Source: Granulicella sp. dw_53
GTDB taxonomy: Bacteria; Acidobacteriota; Terriglobia; Terriglobales; Acidobacteriaceae
DNA: 64,000 nt
NCBI RefSeq assembly: GCF_018449545.1
Contig: NZ_JAAVUR010000006.1
Span: 1-64,000 of the forward strand
Direction of reading: 5' to 3'
The notes below the pieces were generated by a model. It was not told the origin of the DNA, did not search any database, and saw only the letters and a list, made by a program, of their open reading frames with translations. How positions within the stretch are numbered: the first letter of the stretch is position 1; the number at the start of each line of letters is the position of its first letter. Of this stretch, positions 1-7,860 are shown in pieces. Both the position numbers and the translations under genes were made by a program.

Positions 1-214
1 GCATCTCGTCAGGAATGTTCCTGGATTGATGCCAAATCGCCAATGCACTCATTGACGCGAGATTAGAACTGACAGTCGTCTTCTGTTTACTGAACACCAA
101 TGCCACAAAATTTTGACTGGTGATAACAGGGTGAAAGCGCGAGAACAGGCAATCCAAACACGCTTTCTTGCAGCCCTAAGCGCAGTCGAAGGAATCATCG
201 CTCTCTGCATCGCA

Positions 215-565
215 GAAATCTAAATATGCAGAGAACCCTGTCAAGCCCCAAAAGCCCTTCACCCGCCGGCGCAGCACCAGCAAACAGCACATTCTAAATT
301 CTTTAAACCAGAAAAATAAACCCAGCCAAAGTGGCACTTTAGTTTTGGTCAACTCGGTAAAATAGAACAAGAAGACAAAAAGGAAAGGCCCAGCATCACG
401 CCGGGCCTTCGTTCTTTAAAAATCAGGCTCTGCACACGACGTAACTCATTGATCTAGGCATATTTGGACGTAACCCATGAAGATCCAGGAATTTACCCTC
501 CGGCCCTCCGCCTGGACGAATGAAAAGAAACGGGTTACGCCCAGGCAAAGGGGGGTAGGGTCCTG
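215..565. repeat. Dispersed structured intergenic repeat, copy 1
   Basis: This stretch aligns block by block with 15757-16090. Shared blocks in the same order are TGTCAAGCCCC (about 239), TTAGTTTTGG (339-348), GTAAAATAGAAC (357-368), a hairpin (385-409), ATTTGGACG (462-470) and CCAGGCAAAGGGGGG (541-555). Spacing between the second and third block is identical in the two copies. The hairpin stem here is AAGGCCC/GGGCCTT, different from the stem in copy 2, so structure rather than stem sequence is kept. A long-range inverted repeat CGTAACCC (469-476) / GGGTTACG (532-539) is also present. It lies just after lipA. I recall similar sequences from other Terriglobia genomes but cannot check this. Confidence 0.7.
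385..409 (-). terminator. Hairpin terminator after the lipA run
   Basis: A seven-base stem AAGGCCC/GGGCCTT is followed, on the minus strand, by TTCCTTTTTGTC, giving the usual stem and U-rich tail of a Rho-independent terminator. It lies about 180 bases past the lipA stop codon, inside the dispersed repeat, so the repeat may serve as the transcription end of this gene run. Confidence 0.55.
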
Positions 566-585
566 GAGATAGTGGGAGAACCAAC

Positions 586-1521
586 CTAAGCCAGTCCGGT
601 AGACTCCGCCTGCTCCTGCGCATGGTAGCTGCTCCGCACCAGCGGACCCGACTCCACATGCCGGAAGCCCATCCCCATGGCCTCGTGCTTGAGGAACGCG
701 AACTCATCCGGCGTGTAGTACCGAGTCATCGGCAGATGGTCCCGGCTAGGCCGCAGATACTGCCCGATCGTCAGAATGTCCACCTTACGGTCCGCCAGAT
801 CGCGGAACACCGTCAGCAGCTCGTGCATCTCCTCGCCCATCCCGACGATGATGCCCGTCTTGGTCACGATCGTATCGCCGGTCTCCGCCGCCACCGCCTT
901 GGCCTTCTGCAGGAACGCCAGCGACCGCTCGTACCGCCCGCCGCTCTTCGCCACGCGATACAGCCGCGGCACGGTCTCGATATTGTGGTTCAGAATCTCC
1001 GGAGCAGCCGCCACCACCAGCCGCAGAGCCTCTTCAACCCCCTGGAAGTCCGGCGTCAGCACCTCCACCCGGCACCCCGGAGCCTGCAGCCGTATCTCTT
1101 CAATCACGCTCACAAAGGCCCGCGCCGCGCCCATATTGTCGTCATCGCGATTCACGCTCGTCACCACGGCATGCGCCAGCCCCAACTGAGCCACCGCATA
1201 AGCCACCCGACGCGGCTCGTCGAAATCGATCGGCTCAGGCCGGCCCTTCGGCACCGCGCAGAAGCCGCAGCGCCGCGTGCAAAGATTTCCCAGCATCATG
1301 AACGTAGCCGACTTCTGGTTCCAGCACTCCCCGATATTCGGGCACTGCGCGCTCTCGCACACTGTATGAAGGTTCAGCTCACGCGCCATCTTCTTCAGGT
1401 TGTGGAAGGTCTCGCCCATCGGAGCCTTGGCCTTCAGCCACTCGGGCTTCTTGGCCGGCTTGCGCGGCGTCAGATCGATCTGGACCAGTTCGGCATTCAA
1501 CTGCGCCGTAGGAGGAGTCAT
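586..1521 (-). CDS. lipA: Lipoyl synthase LipA
   Basis: This radical SAM enzyme inserts two sulfur atoms into octanoyl groups carried on lipoyl domains, making the lipoate cofactor of pyruvate dehydrogenase, 2-oxoglutarate dehydrogenase and the glycine cleavage system in the cytoplasm. The auxiliary iron-sulfur cluster ligands are C55, C60 and C66 (motif CESAQCPNIGEC) and the radical SAM ligands are C81, C85 and C88 (CTRRCGFC). The C-terminal RSSYHA motif supplies the conserved serine. I chose the ATG at 1521, giving 311 residues, which fits the family; the reading frame stays open 36 codons further upstream but that part looks non-LipA. It is the last gene of a leftward run after a membrane protein (49 bases upstream). 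Confidence 0.96.
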   Translation of the reverse strand: MTPPTAQLNAELVQIDLTPRKPAKKPEWLKAKAPMGETFHNLKKMARELNLHTVCESAQCPNIGECWNQKSATFMMLGNLCTRRCGFCAVPKGRPEPIDFDEPRRVAYAVAQLGLAHAVVTSVNRDDDNMGAARAFVSVIEEIRLQAPGCRVEVLTPDFQGVEEALRLVVAAAPEILNHNIETVPRLYRVAKSGGRYERSLAFLQKAKAVAAETGDTIVTKTGIIVGMGEEMHELLTVFRDLADRKVDILTIGQYLRPSRDHLPMTRYYTPDEFAFLKHEAMGMGFRHVESGPLVRSSYHAQEQAESTGLA

Positions 1522-1570
1522 CCCCACAATTGTATCCGTCCTCGCGCCAGTCCTGCACCGGTCCGTGCGC

Positions 1571-1972
1571 TTACCGCAATCGGTCCCGCACTTCCGTCCG
1601 AACCAGATACAGAAAAAACACCAGCGCAAACAGGCCCTGGATCAGGAACGGCCCCGCATGCGTCTTCTGAAACACGAACAGATTCCCCAAAAACAGCGTC
1701 AGACAACCGGCCAGCACCAGCGCCCAACCCCAGCGCAAAAGCCGCAGCAAGCCGAAGATGCCCACGCCCAGCAGCGTACAAAGCGTCAACACGCCATACT
1801 TGCCGCTCCCACTGCCAAAACGCCCCTGCAAAGCGGCAAACGCGTTGATCATCGTCAGCACCAGCATGAACATGCAGATCGCCGCGACTCCAGGCAGCAT
1901 CCCGCGCGCCTTCGCCTTCAGCCTCCTGACCTCTTCCGCCTCAGGCTCTCGTATGTCGTCGATCTCGCTCAT
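1571..1972 (-). CDS. Small four-helix membrane protein, unknown function
   Basis: A 133-residue protein with a charged N-terminus (about 25 residues, rich in Glu, Arg and Lys) followed by about four hydrophobic segments (near residues 27-47, 58-76, 80-100 and 107-125). I recognise no catalytic motif and no named family. Its ATG overlaps the stop codon of the upstream cytochrome gene (ATGA), so the two are translationally coupled, and lipA follows 49 bases later. The coupling makes a shared membrane or respiratory role with the cytochrome reasonable, but that is inference only. Confidence 0.75.
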   Translation of the reverse strand: MSEIDDIREPEAEEVRRLKAKARGMLPGVAAICMFMLVLTMINAFAALQGRFGSGSGKYGVLTLCTLLGVGIFGLLRLLRWGWALVLAGCLTLFLGNLFVFQKTHAGPFLIQGLFALVFFLYLVRTEVRDRLR

Positions 1973-2319
1973 AGTGTGTGCAGATACATCAGCAGATCGT
2001 CCAGATCCTGAGGATCGATCGTATCTCCCATCGCCGGCATCATCCCGCGGCCATGCTGGATCGTCGCCGTCACACGCTCATCGGTCGCAGCGGCTCCGCT
2101 CGGCAGCGCCCGCTTCTTGTACAGCCCAACCAGCGCCGGACCATGCCGCGTCCCGTCCTTGCGGTCATAATGGCAAACCCCGCACCGCGACTGAAACACC
2201 GTATACCCATGCAACTCCCGCGGCTTCAACTCATTGATCGGAGTAGGCTTCGGATTCGCCTCGCATCCCATCAACCCAACCGCAGCAACCATCCCCAGAC
2301 CGAACAAGAAAACTCTCAC
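1969..2319 (-). CDS. Small c-type cytochrome, probable lipoprotein
   Basis: A mono-haem cytochrome c of about 116 residues. The haem site is CGVCH, and a distal methionine ligand is available in the MMPAM segment near the C-terminus, as in class I cytochromes. The N-terminus is hydrophobic and ends in GLMGCEA, a lipobox-like site, so the mature protein is probably attached to the membrane by lipid on Cys. No ATG fits well at the 5' end: GTG at 2319 gives a full signal sequence; ATG at 2292 would leave a short one; the frame is open to a TTG at 2361. The stop overlaps the start of the next membrane protein. The electron partner cannot be told from the sequence. Confidence 0.85.
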   Translation of the reverse strand: MRVFLFGLGMVAAVGLMGCEANPKPTPINELKPRELHGYTVFQSRCGVCHYDRKDGTRHGPALVGLYKKRALPSGAAATDERVTATIQHGRGMMPAMGDTIDPQDLDDLLMYLHTL

Positions 2320-2373
2320 CCCATCATTCTCGCAGAAGCAACAGCCAGTGAGGAGCAGCAAAGTTGAACATCC

Positions 2374-4020
2374 TCAATTAGCCGCCGCAATCGCCGCCAC
2401 AATCTTGTCCATCGCCTCCCGATCCGCATTCGACCGAGGCATATGATTCCCCACCATGATCGAGAAGATCACCGTCTTCCCACTCGCACAATCCAGATAC
2501 CCACTCAAAGCCCGCGCCTCTCCCAGCGTCCCCGTCTTGGCGAACACATGATCCTTCAAAGGAACCTTCCCAAACCGCTCGATCAGCGACCCATCCTCTC
2601 CACCCACCGGTAAACTCCTCTTCCAATCCGCAAACCAAGGCTGCGTGCTCGCATACCGCAACAACCGCACCGTAGCCCGCGGAGCCACCAGATCATGCCC
2701 ACTCAACCCCGACCCATCGAAGAACACAAAATCATCCTTATCGATCCCCACCATCGTCGTAAGAAAAGCACGAATCACCTGCGCCCCTTCGGCGATCGTC
2801 CAGCCTCTGTCGCATAAGGAAGTAGGAGAACGCCTCGCTAGATCCCGCAGCAACATCTCCGCATGCAGATTCTGGCTTACCTTGTTCGTCACCACCACAT
2901 CTTCCGCCAGCGGAGCGGAGCGATGAGATGCGATCACCCGTTCCTCCACTTGCGACGCGCTCCCCCCATCCGCAGCCACCGCGCACCCGATTCCCCCTCC
3001 CAAGCTGCCTGCGGGGACCCCCTCCTTCACTTGCTCCAGGAAACCCTTAGTCTCGTCCGGAATCAAATGTCTCGCCCGCGCCACTCCCGAGACAACAATC
3101 CCTCTCGCCTCCAGCAATTCCTTAAGCGCCATCGCGGCATACTCCGCCGGATCGTGAATCGCGACCTCCTCAACGTTGGGCGGCGCATCGACTGCAATCG
3201 TCCCGTACAGCCGCAGCACCTTCGATCCCAGCGCGCGCTCCATCTGCACATGACTCCCTGTCTTCGCAACGCCCGTCCTCAATCCGGAGACATCCAACGT
3301 GTAATAAGCAGCCGCCGGATCGATCATCACCGTCGCAGGCGTCCCTACCGCTGCACCTGGAGTCACCGTCACTTTTAGCTGGTTGTCGTTGATGGACAGC
3401 GCAGACACAGGCGCTCCATAGCCCCATACGGTATCGTCAATCGACCAGTCCTCCGCGTACGGCTCCCACCGAAACAGCCTGTCATCCCCAACCACATCGC
3501 CGTTCACTACCTTCAACCCCGTAGCCGCTATCCCATCCGCCATCTGCGCCAGATAGCGAAGCGGATCTGGCTCCGCCAACGCAGGCGCGCCCGGAGCGGC
3601 CTTTGGCCTCAGAGCTGGCGCAACGTAGGGAACCGCTCTTCCCGAAAGATTCGCATCCCCGCCGCCCACCAGTATCAGATTCCCCTGCAGCCGCTCAGTC
3701 CCGCTAAAAATGCCTGTGGCCATCACCTTCGTCTCGAACGTCGCTCCCCCACCCATAATCGCCAACGCCGCAGCCGTAGTGAACAACTTCGCATTACTAG
3801 CCGGCTGAAACAGCTGCCCCGCATTCATCGCATAGATCGGCGACCCATCCATCGCCGTCACCATAATTCCCCAATGCGCCCGAGCCACCACAGGATCCGC
3901 CAGCAACCCCTCAATCTGTCCCGCAAGCCCCGCGCTCTGCCCCCAACCCACACTGCAAATCCCTGCTACCGCCGCCCAAAGCAGCACTCCAACCCTCAAA
4001 CCCGCACCAAGCTCTCGCAT
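2374..4020 (-). CDS. dacB: D-alanyl-D-alanine carboxypeptidase/endopeptidase (PBP4, S13)
   Basis: A periplasmic low-molecular-mass penicillin-binding protein that trims or cleaves peptide cross-links in peptidoglycan. The three serine-peptidase motifs are visible: SxxK at S75-K78 (ASNAK), SxN in KVSQNLHAE, and KTG in AKTGTLGEA near residue 500. An N-terminal signal peptide ends around GWGQ. The 548-residue length is usual for the S13 family, which carries a large insert between the first two motifs. It starts at ATG 4020, diverges from folP across 78 bases, and is the first gene of a leftward run with the cytochrome, the membrane protein and lipA. Confidence 0.94.
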   Translation of the reverse strand: MRELGAGLRVGVLLWAAVAGICSVGWGQSAGLAGQIEGLLADPVVARAHWGIMVTAMDGSPIYAMNAGQLFQPASNAKLFTTAAALAIMGGGATFETKVMATGIFSGTERLQGNLILVGGGDANLSGRAVPYVAPALRPKAAPGAPALAEPDPLRYLAQMADGIAATGLKVVNGDVVGDDRLFRWEPYAEDWSIDDTVWGYGAPVSALSINDNQLKVTVTPGAAVGTPATVMIDPAAAYYTLDVSGLRTGVAKTGSHVQMERALGSKVLRLYGTIAVDAPPNVEEVAIHDPAEYAAMALKELLEARGIVVSGVARARHLIPDETKGFLEQVKEGVPAGSLGGGIGCAVAADGGSASQVEERVIASHRSAPLAEDVVVTNKVSQNLHAEMLLRDLARRSPTSLCDRGWTIAEGAQVIRAFLTTMVGIDKDDFVFFDGSGLSGHDLVAPRATVRLLRYASTQPWFADWKRSLPVGGEDGSLIERFGKVPLKDHVFAKTGTLGEARALSGYLDCASGKTVIFSIMVGNHMPRSNADREAMDKIVAAIAAAN

Positions 4021-4098
4021 CCGCGCAGTCTAGCACCGTCATCGACGCATCGACGCAAATCTCTTCCACCCCGAAGCCATAACCTCTACCCTCTACCT

Positions 4099-4974
4099 AT
4101 GCCCTTCCTCCGCCGCACGAACTTCGACTGGCGCCTCCGCACCCGCACCCTCGTCCTCGGCTCCCGCACGCTCATCCTCGCCATCCTCAACGTCACCCCT
4201 GACAGCTTCTCCGACGCAGGACACTTCTTCTCCCCCGAAAAAGCCCTCGACCGAGCCCTCCATCTCCTCGACGAAGGCGCCGACATCCTCGACCTCGGCG
4301 GCGAATCCACTCGTCCCAACGCCAGCCCCATCTCTCCCGACGAGGAGCAATCCCGCGCCCTTCCCATCCTCGAAGCCATCCTCAAGGCGCGCCCCGAAGC
4401 CATCCTCTCCATCGACACCTTCCACGCCTCCACCGCCAAACACGCCATCGAAGCCGGAGCCGAGATCGTCAACGACGTCAGCGGCCACACCTGGGACCCC
4501 GCCATGTCCTCCACCTGCGCTGCCCTCCAATGCGGCGCAATCCTCATGCACACCCGCGGCACACCGCAAACCTGGCAGAGCCTCCCGCATCTCGCGCCGG
4601 AAGAGATCCTTCCTTTGGTCTTGACCGGACTGACCAAGAGCGTCGCCTCAACCACTGCCGCCGGAATCCCCCGCGACCGGATCGTCCTCGACCCCGGCTT
4701 CGGCTTCGGCAAGCTAGGCCAGGAGAACTACACCCTCCTCGCCCGCCTGGAAGCCCTCCACGCTCTCAATCTCCCCATCCTCGTTGGCCTCTCCCGCAAA
4801 GGCTTCCTCACCAAACCCCTGCCGCAGCCTGCCTCCAGCGCATCGCGCCTCCACACCACCCTCGCCGCCAACATCGCAGCCATCCTCGCCGGAGCCCACC
4901 TCCTCCGCGTCCACGACCCCGCCCCCGCCCGCGAAGCCGCCCTCATCGCCGACGCCACCCTCGCGGCCATCTGA
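4099..4974 (+). CDS. folP: Dihydropteroate synthase FolP
   Basis: This cytoplasmic enzyme condenses 6-hydroxymethyl-dihydropterin pyrophosphate with p-aminobenzoate in folate synthesis and is the sulfonamide target. Pterin-site motifs of the TIM barrel are seen in order: ILNVTPDSFSDAG (residues 29-41), LDLGGESTRPN, IDTFHAS, IVNDVSG, DPGFGFGK, VGLSRKGF, and the C-terminal HLLRVHD. I chose the ATG at 4099 for a 291-residue protein; the frame remains open upstream to 3874 but that part overlaps dacB on the other strand and has no folP similarity. No folK or folB neighbour is present. Confidence 0.96.
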   Translation: MPFLRRTNFDWRLRTRTLVLGSRTLILAILNVTPDSFSDAGHFFSPEKALDRALHLLDEGADILDLGGESTRPNASPISPDEEQSRALPILEAILKARPEAILSIDTFHASTAKHAIEAGAEIVNDVSGHTWDPAMSSTCAALQCGAILMHTRGTPQTWQSLPHLAPEEILPLVLTGLTKSVASTTAAGIPRDRIVLDPGFGFGKLGQENYTLLARLEALHALNLPILVGLSRKGFLTKPLPQPASSASRLHTTLAANIAAILAGAHLLRVHDPAPAREAALIADATLAAI

Positions 4975-5075
4975 ACCCCGTACGCTGAAGTCAGTCGCAC
5001 ACCCAGCAATCCATCCTGTAGGATTCCATCGCACTCCCATACCCTTATCTGCCCGTTTCCAACCGGAGAAAAGTC

Positions 5076-5855
5076 ATGAGCAGCATCAAACGGATCTATC
5101 CCGTGCTGGCTACAGTTGCGCTCGTTGCCACCACCCTCGTCAGCCACTCCCAGACACTCGTCGAAACCAGCTCCGAAACCCGCTTCCAGATCGACCTCAA
5201 AGTCCCCGACGCCGCCCTCAAATCCTTCTTCCCCGAGGGCTTCACCTCCAACGTCGCCCCTCAAGGCCCAGCCAAAGACTGCAACCTCCGCCTCATCTTC
5301 GTAGACCGCATCACCATCAACGGTCCCGACGGCAAGCCCCTCGGCAATGGCTCCAACCGCCTCGTCTACCTCGCCGCTCCCGCCAAGGATGCCACCGGAG
5401 CCAACGTGCAGCTCATCATCGGCGGCCTCACCGAAGATCCCTCCGACGCGCCCGGTCCCTTCGGCAACTATCTGCCCGCGGCCACGCACGACATGCGCCG
5501 CACCACCACCTCCGGCGCGTCGGGTCCCATCCTCGACATTCAGGACTGGGTCTTCGCCGCCAAGTCCGGCGAACACCTCGAACTCCACATCAAGTACGAG
5601 CGCGGCTCCGGCAACCAGGGCAAGCCCAACGACGCGAAGTTCTACTCCGCCAAGACCCCCGCCTTCTACCAGATCTCCCACCAGGAGCAGGTGCTCGACA
5701 TCCTCCGCAACACCACCACCAACCCACCCGACCGCGTCAAAGAGTTCACCCTCAAGACCTCCGGCGGCAGCTACGACAAGCTCTTCGACAGCACCGTCAA
5801 GGTCCTTAGCTGGGATAACATCCTCTGGATCAACCGCACCGTCTCCACCCCATAG
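5076..5855 (+). CDS. Secreted protein, distant acetoacetate-decarboxylase-like look
   Basis: A 259-residue exported protein with a signal peptide of about 26 residues ending near SHSQ. The start ATG has a good ribosome site (GGAGA, 7 bases upstream). The segment DAALKSFFPEGFTS followed by LRLIFVDRI and a domain-long beta-rich pattern recalls the acetoacetate decarboxylase-like fold, in which such a start is followed by a hydrophobic-pocket barrel; the catalytic lysine of true decarboxylases is not evident to me. It stands alone 101 bases after folP and converges on the HxlR gene with 8 bases between stops. Function is not assigned. Confidence 0.8.
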   Translation: MSSIKRIYPVLATVALVATTLVSHSQTLVETSSETRFQIDLKVPDAALKSFFPEGFTSNVAPQGPAKDCNLRLIFVDRITINGPDGKPLGNGSNRLVYLAAPAKDATGANVQLIIGGLTEDPSDAPGPFGNYLPAATHDMRRTTTSGASGPILDIQDWVFAAKSGEHLELHIKYERGSGNQGKPNDAKFYSAKTPAFYQISHQEQVLDILRNTTTNPPDRVKEFTLKTSGGSYDKLFDSTVKVLSWDNILWINRTVSTP

Positions 5856-5863
5856 CTCTCTCG

Positions 5864-6274
5864 CTAAACAGCCACACGAGGCTGCGGAACACCCGCTGCG
5901 GGCGTAGCGTCAAACTGCGCCCGCGCCCGCAGCAGCTCTCCACGATTCTTCTCCGCCCACATCCACACGCCGCAGAACGCCGCGCTCAGACTGAGGCCCA
6001 GCTCTGTAAGCTGATACTCCACATGCGGCGGCACCACCGGATACACCGTCCGCTGCAACAGCCCATCCCGCTCCATCTGGCGCAGCGTCTTGGTCAGCAT
6101 CTTCTGGCTGATCCCCTCCAACTGCTCTGCGATTCGCGTAAATCGCAACCGCTCGTTCTCGGTCAGGATCTCCAGCACCAGCATCGTCCACTTATCGGCC
6201 ACTCGTCCGATAATCTCCGTCACCAGCTTGTCGAGTTCCGGATTTGTCTCACGCGGCGGAGGATGATCTTGCAT
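5864..6274 (-). CDS. HxlR-family winged-helix transcription regulator
   Basis: A small DNA-binding protein of 136 residues. The HxlR core is clear: GRVADKWTMLVLEIL, then LRFTRIAEQLEGISQKML (helix-turn-helix), TLRQMERDGLLQR and the wing VEYQLTELG. HxlR proteins often sense electrophiles or redox change and repress a neighbouring oxidoreductase. Here it is divergent from an SDR gene, the usual arrangement. ATG at 6274 is preferred; an in-frame GTG lies at 6286. No cysteine is placed near the N-terminus as in YodB, so a thiol switch is not supported; one Cys (AAFCGVW) lies near the C-terminus. Confidence 0.92.
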   Translation of the reverse strand: MQDHPPPRETNPELDKLVTEIIGRVADKWTMLVLEILTENERLRFTRIAEQLEGISQKMLTKTLRQMERDGLLQRTVYPVVPPHVEYQLTELGLSLSAAFCGVWMWAEKNRGELLRARAQFDATPAAGVPQPRVAV

Positions 6275-6351
6275 GGCGGCCAGCACCGCAGCGATCCTTC
6301 GTTTCTGCTCTTCGGCGAACTATTCCGATGCCATGCCACACTCTCCCGGCG

Positions 6352-6408
6352 GTGCCTATCGAACTTGAAAGTGCCTACTTCTCGATGTCGATTCCGCACG
6401 CCTACTAT
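6352..6408. promoter_or_regulatory. Possible HxlR operator boxes
   Basis: In the divergent region the word GTGCCTA occurs at 6352-6358 and again at 6371-6377, and a related CGCCTACTA at 6399-6407. These boxes sit between the HxlR and SDR starts where an autoregulator would bind. This is a pattern call only; no promoter could be placed with confidence. Confidence 0.3.
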
Positions 6409-6471
6409 GCTGTTGGAGCAAAAAATTGCGATGACGTTGAGACTCACGCAATTCGCTCTTTGGAGATCGAT

Positions 6472-7218
6472 ATGAAGACCACAGACAACACCATTCTAAT
6501 CGCCGGCGGCGGCTCCGGAATCGGCCGCGGACTTGCAGAAGCCTTCCATAAACTCGGCAACACCGTCATCATCGCGGGCCGCCGCGAATCCGTCCTCGCC
6601 GAGACAACCGCCGCCAACCCCGGCATGGAGTTCCTCACCCTCGATACCGCAAGCCTCGACAGCATCACCCACGCTGCAGCAGAGATCAAGATGCGCTTCC
6701 CCAGCCTGAACGTACTGATCAACAACGCGGGCATCCTGAACTTCCTCAACTTCAGCTCCGACTCCGATCCGGTTCTGAACGACGAAACTCTCAACTCGGA
6801 GATCCAGACCAACATCAGCGGCGTACTGCGCATGACGTCTGCCTTTCTGCCTCAACTGCGACAGCAGGCCGCATCGACCGTCATCAACATCTCTTCGGGT
6901 CTGGCCTTCGTCCCCAACGCGCGTGCGCCCATCTACTCCGCTTCCAAAGCCTTCGTGCACTCCTTCAGCATGTCCCTGCGGGAGCAGTTGAAGAATACTT
7001 CGGTCAAGGTGATCGAGCTGGCTCCGCCCTTGGTTGAAACCGATCTGTTCGTTGGCAACACAGGCGGTGGCGCAATGCCGCTGAGAGATTTTATTGCCGC
7101 TGCTATGCAGGATCTGGCATCCGATGAAGTCGAACTGAAGGTCGCCGGAGCAAAGTTCTTCTACACCGGCGGCGTTAGCGAGAACCTGTATCCCACCTTC
7201 TCCAAGATCAACCACTAA
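6472..7218 (+). CDS. Short-chain dehydrogenase/reductase
   Basis: A classical SDR of 248 residues, presumably an NAD(P)H-dependent oxidoreductase in the cytoplasm. The Rossmann cofactor motif is GGGSGIG (residues 12-18) followed by the GRR segment at the second strand, which favours NADPH. NNAG, the catalytic Ser (ISSG), and YSASK (Tyr and Lys) are all present. It resembles the DltE/YciK-like SDRs that sit next to HxlR or MarR regulators. ATG at 6472 has GGAG eight bases upstream; the longer open frame back to 6244 runs into the HxlR gene. The substrate is unknown. Confidence 0.92.
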   Translation: MKTTDNTILIAGGGSGIGRGLAEAFHKLGNTVIIAGRRESVLAETTAANPGMEFLTLDTASLDSITHAAAEIKMRFPSLNVLINNAGILNFLNFSSDSDPVLNDETLNSEIQTNISGVLRMTSAFLPQLRQQAASTVINISSGLAFVPNARAPIYSASKAFVHSFSMSLREQLKNTSVKVIELAPPLVETDLFVGNTGGGAMPLRDFIAAAMQDLASDEVELKVAGAKFFYTGGVSENLYPTFSKINH

Positions 7219-7303
7219 CACGCAACCGACCTAACGCAATACGACCCTCGGCCCTGCCCACCACGCAGAGGCCGAAGGTCGCAGCAGCATCCCTGGCGCA
7301 AGA

Positions 7304-7588
7304 TCACATCACCATCACCGGCGACTCCTCGTCCTCATCATCCTCGTCGTCATCCTCATCTTCGTCGTCATCATCTTCATCTTCGTCTTCTAACTCGACG
7401 TCGACATCGACTTCCTCATCCTCCACCGCCGTCCCCTCGTCCAGAGCCTCGTCCAGCACTTCGCTGCTGGCACGCTCCGTCGGGTTGCTGCTGGAGTTGT
7501 CGAACGTCGCCGTAGAATCCGCGCCGATCCCTCGGATTGGATCCTCGAACTCTTCCTTCTGCGTCTTTGCCATCTGCGTCTTTGCCAT
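7304..7588 (-). CDS. Small protein with poly-acidic tail
   Basis: A 94-residue protein whose last third is almost only Asp and Glu before a SPVMVM end. The N-terminus is a perfect tandem repeat MAKTQMAKTQ, from a 15-base duplication, so ATG can be read at either repeat. A good ribosome site (AGGAG) lies 11 bases before the first ATG. The middle has PIRGIGADSTATFD, with no known domain. Acidic tails of this kind can bind basic proteins, metal ions or act as nucleic-acid mimics, but none of these is shown here. It is flanked by an SDR gene and rmuC. Confidence 0.65.
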   Translation of the reverse strand: MAKTQMAKTQKEEFEDPIRGIGADSTATFDNSSSNPTERASSEVLDEALDEGTAVEDEEVDVDVELEDEDEDDDDEDEDDDEDDEDEESPVMVM

Positions 7589-7626
7589 AATGTGTCACTC
7601 CTGGGGGATGGTTTTCGCTTTTATGC

Positions 7627-7674
7627 AAAGATCGTCTTGCGCGGTGGAGTCTCAATGCGAAAAGATCGTCCTGC
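7627..7674. promoter_or_regulatory. Direct repeat upstream of the acidic-protein gene
   Basis: AAAGATCGTCTTGC at 7627-7640 recurs with one change at 7661-7674, 34 bases apart, in the gap between the acidic-protein gene (leftward) and rmuC (rightward). A short palindrome TGCATTATGCA overlaps the second copy. They may be regulator sites; nothing else supports this. Confidence 0.25.
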
Positions 7675-7860
7675 ATTATGCAATGAGATGCACTCTAGGC
7701 CAAATCCTTCGCCTCGCCCCTCAGATTCCCGAATCTTTCAGAGAGACGCTCGATCCAGCTTTTTGTATCTCAAAAAACCTATCATTTCGCGGGATTTCGA
7801 CACAACTGCTCCCTCGAAATCTCTTCCCGCGTTATCCTCTGGGGAGAAGGAAATACGAAC

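Larger units (their letters stand above)
1..585. other. Non-coding left edge containing repeat material
   Basis: No convincing gene is seen here. Frame 1 is open for the first 21 codons and could be the very end of a gene outside the window, but nothing supports that. Around 172-195 there is a short piece resembling the common acidobacterial interspersed motif that ends in CAGTCGAAGGA. From about 215 onward the sequence belongs to the dispersed repeat described separately. The short reading frames in this stretch lie inside repeat sequence and show no ribosome site or family signature. Confidence 0.6.

Noticed and set aside
622..1848. 408-codon plus-strand frame over lipA
   Set aside because: Antisense to lipA and its neighbour; His/Arg-rich composition typical of an antisense shadow.
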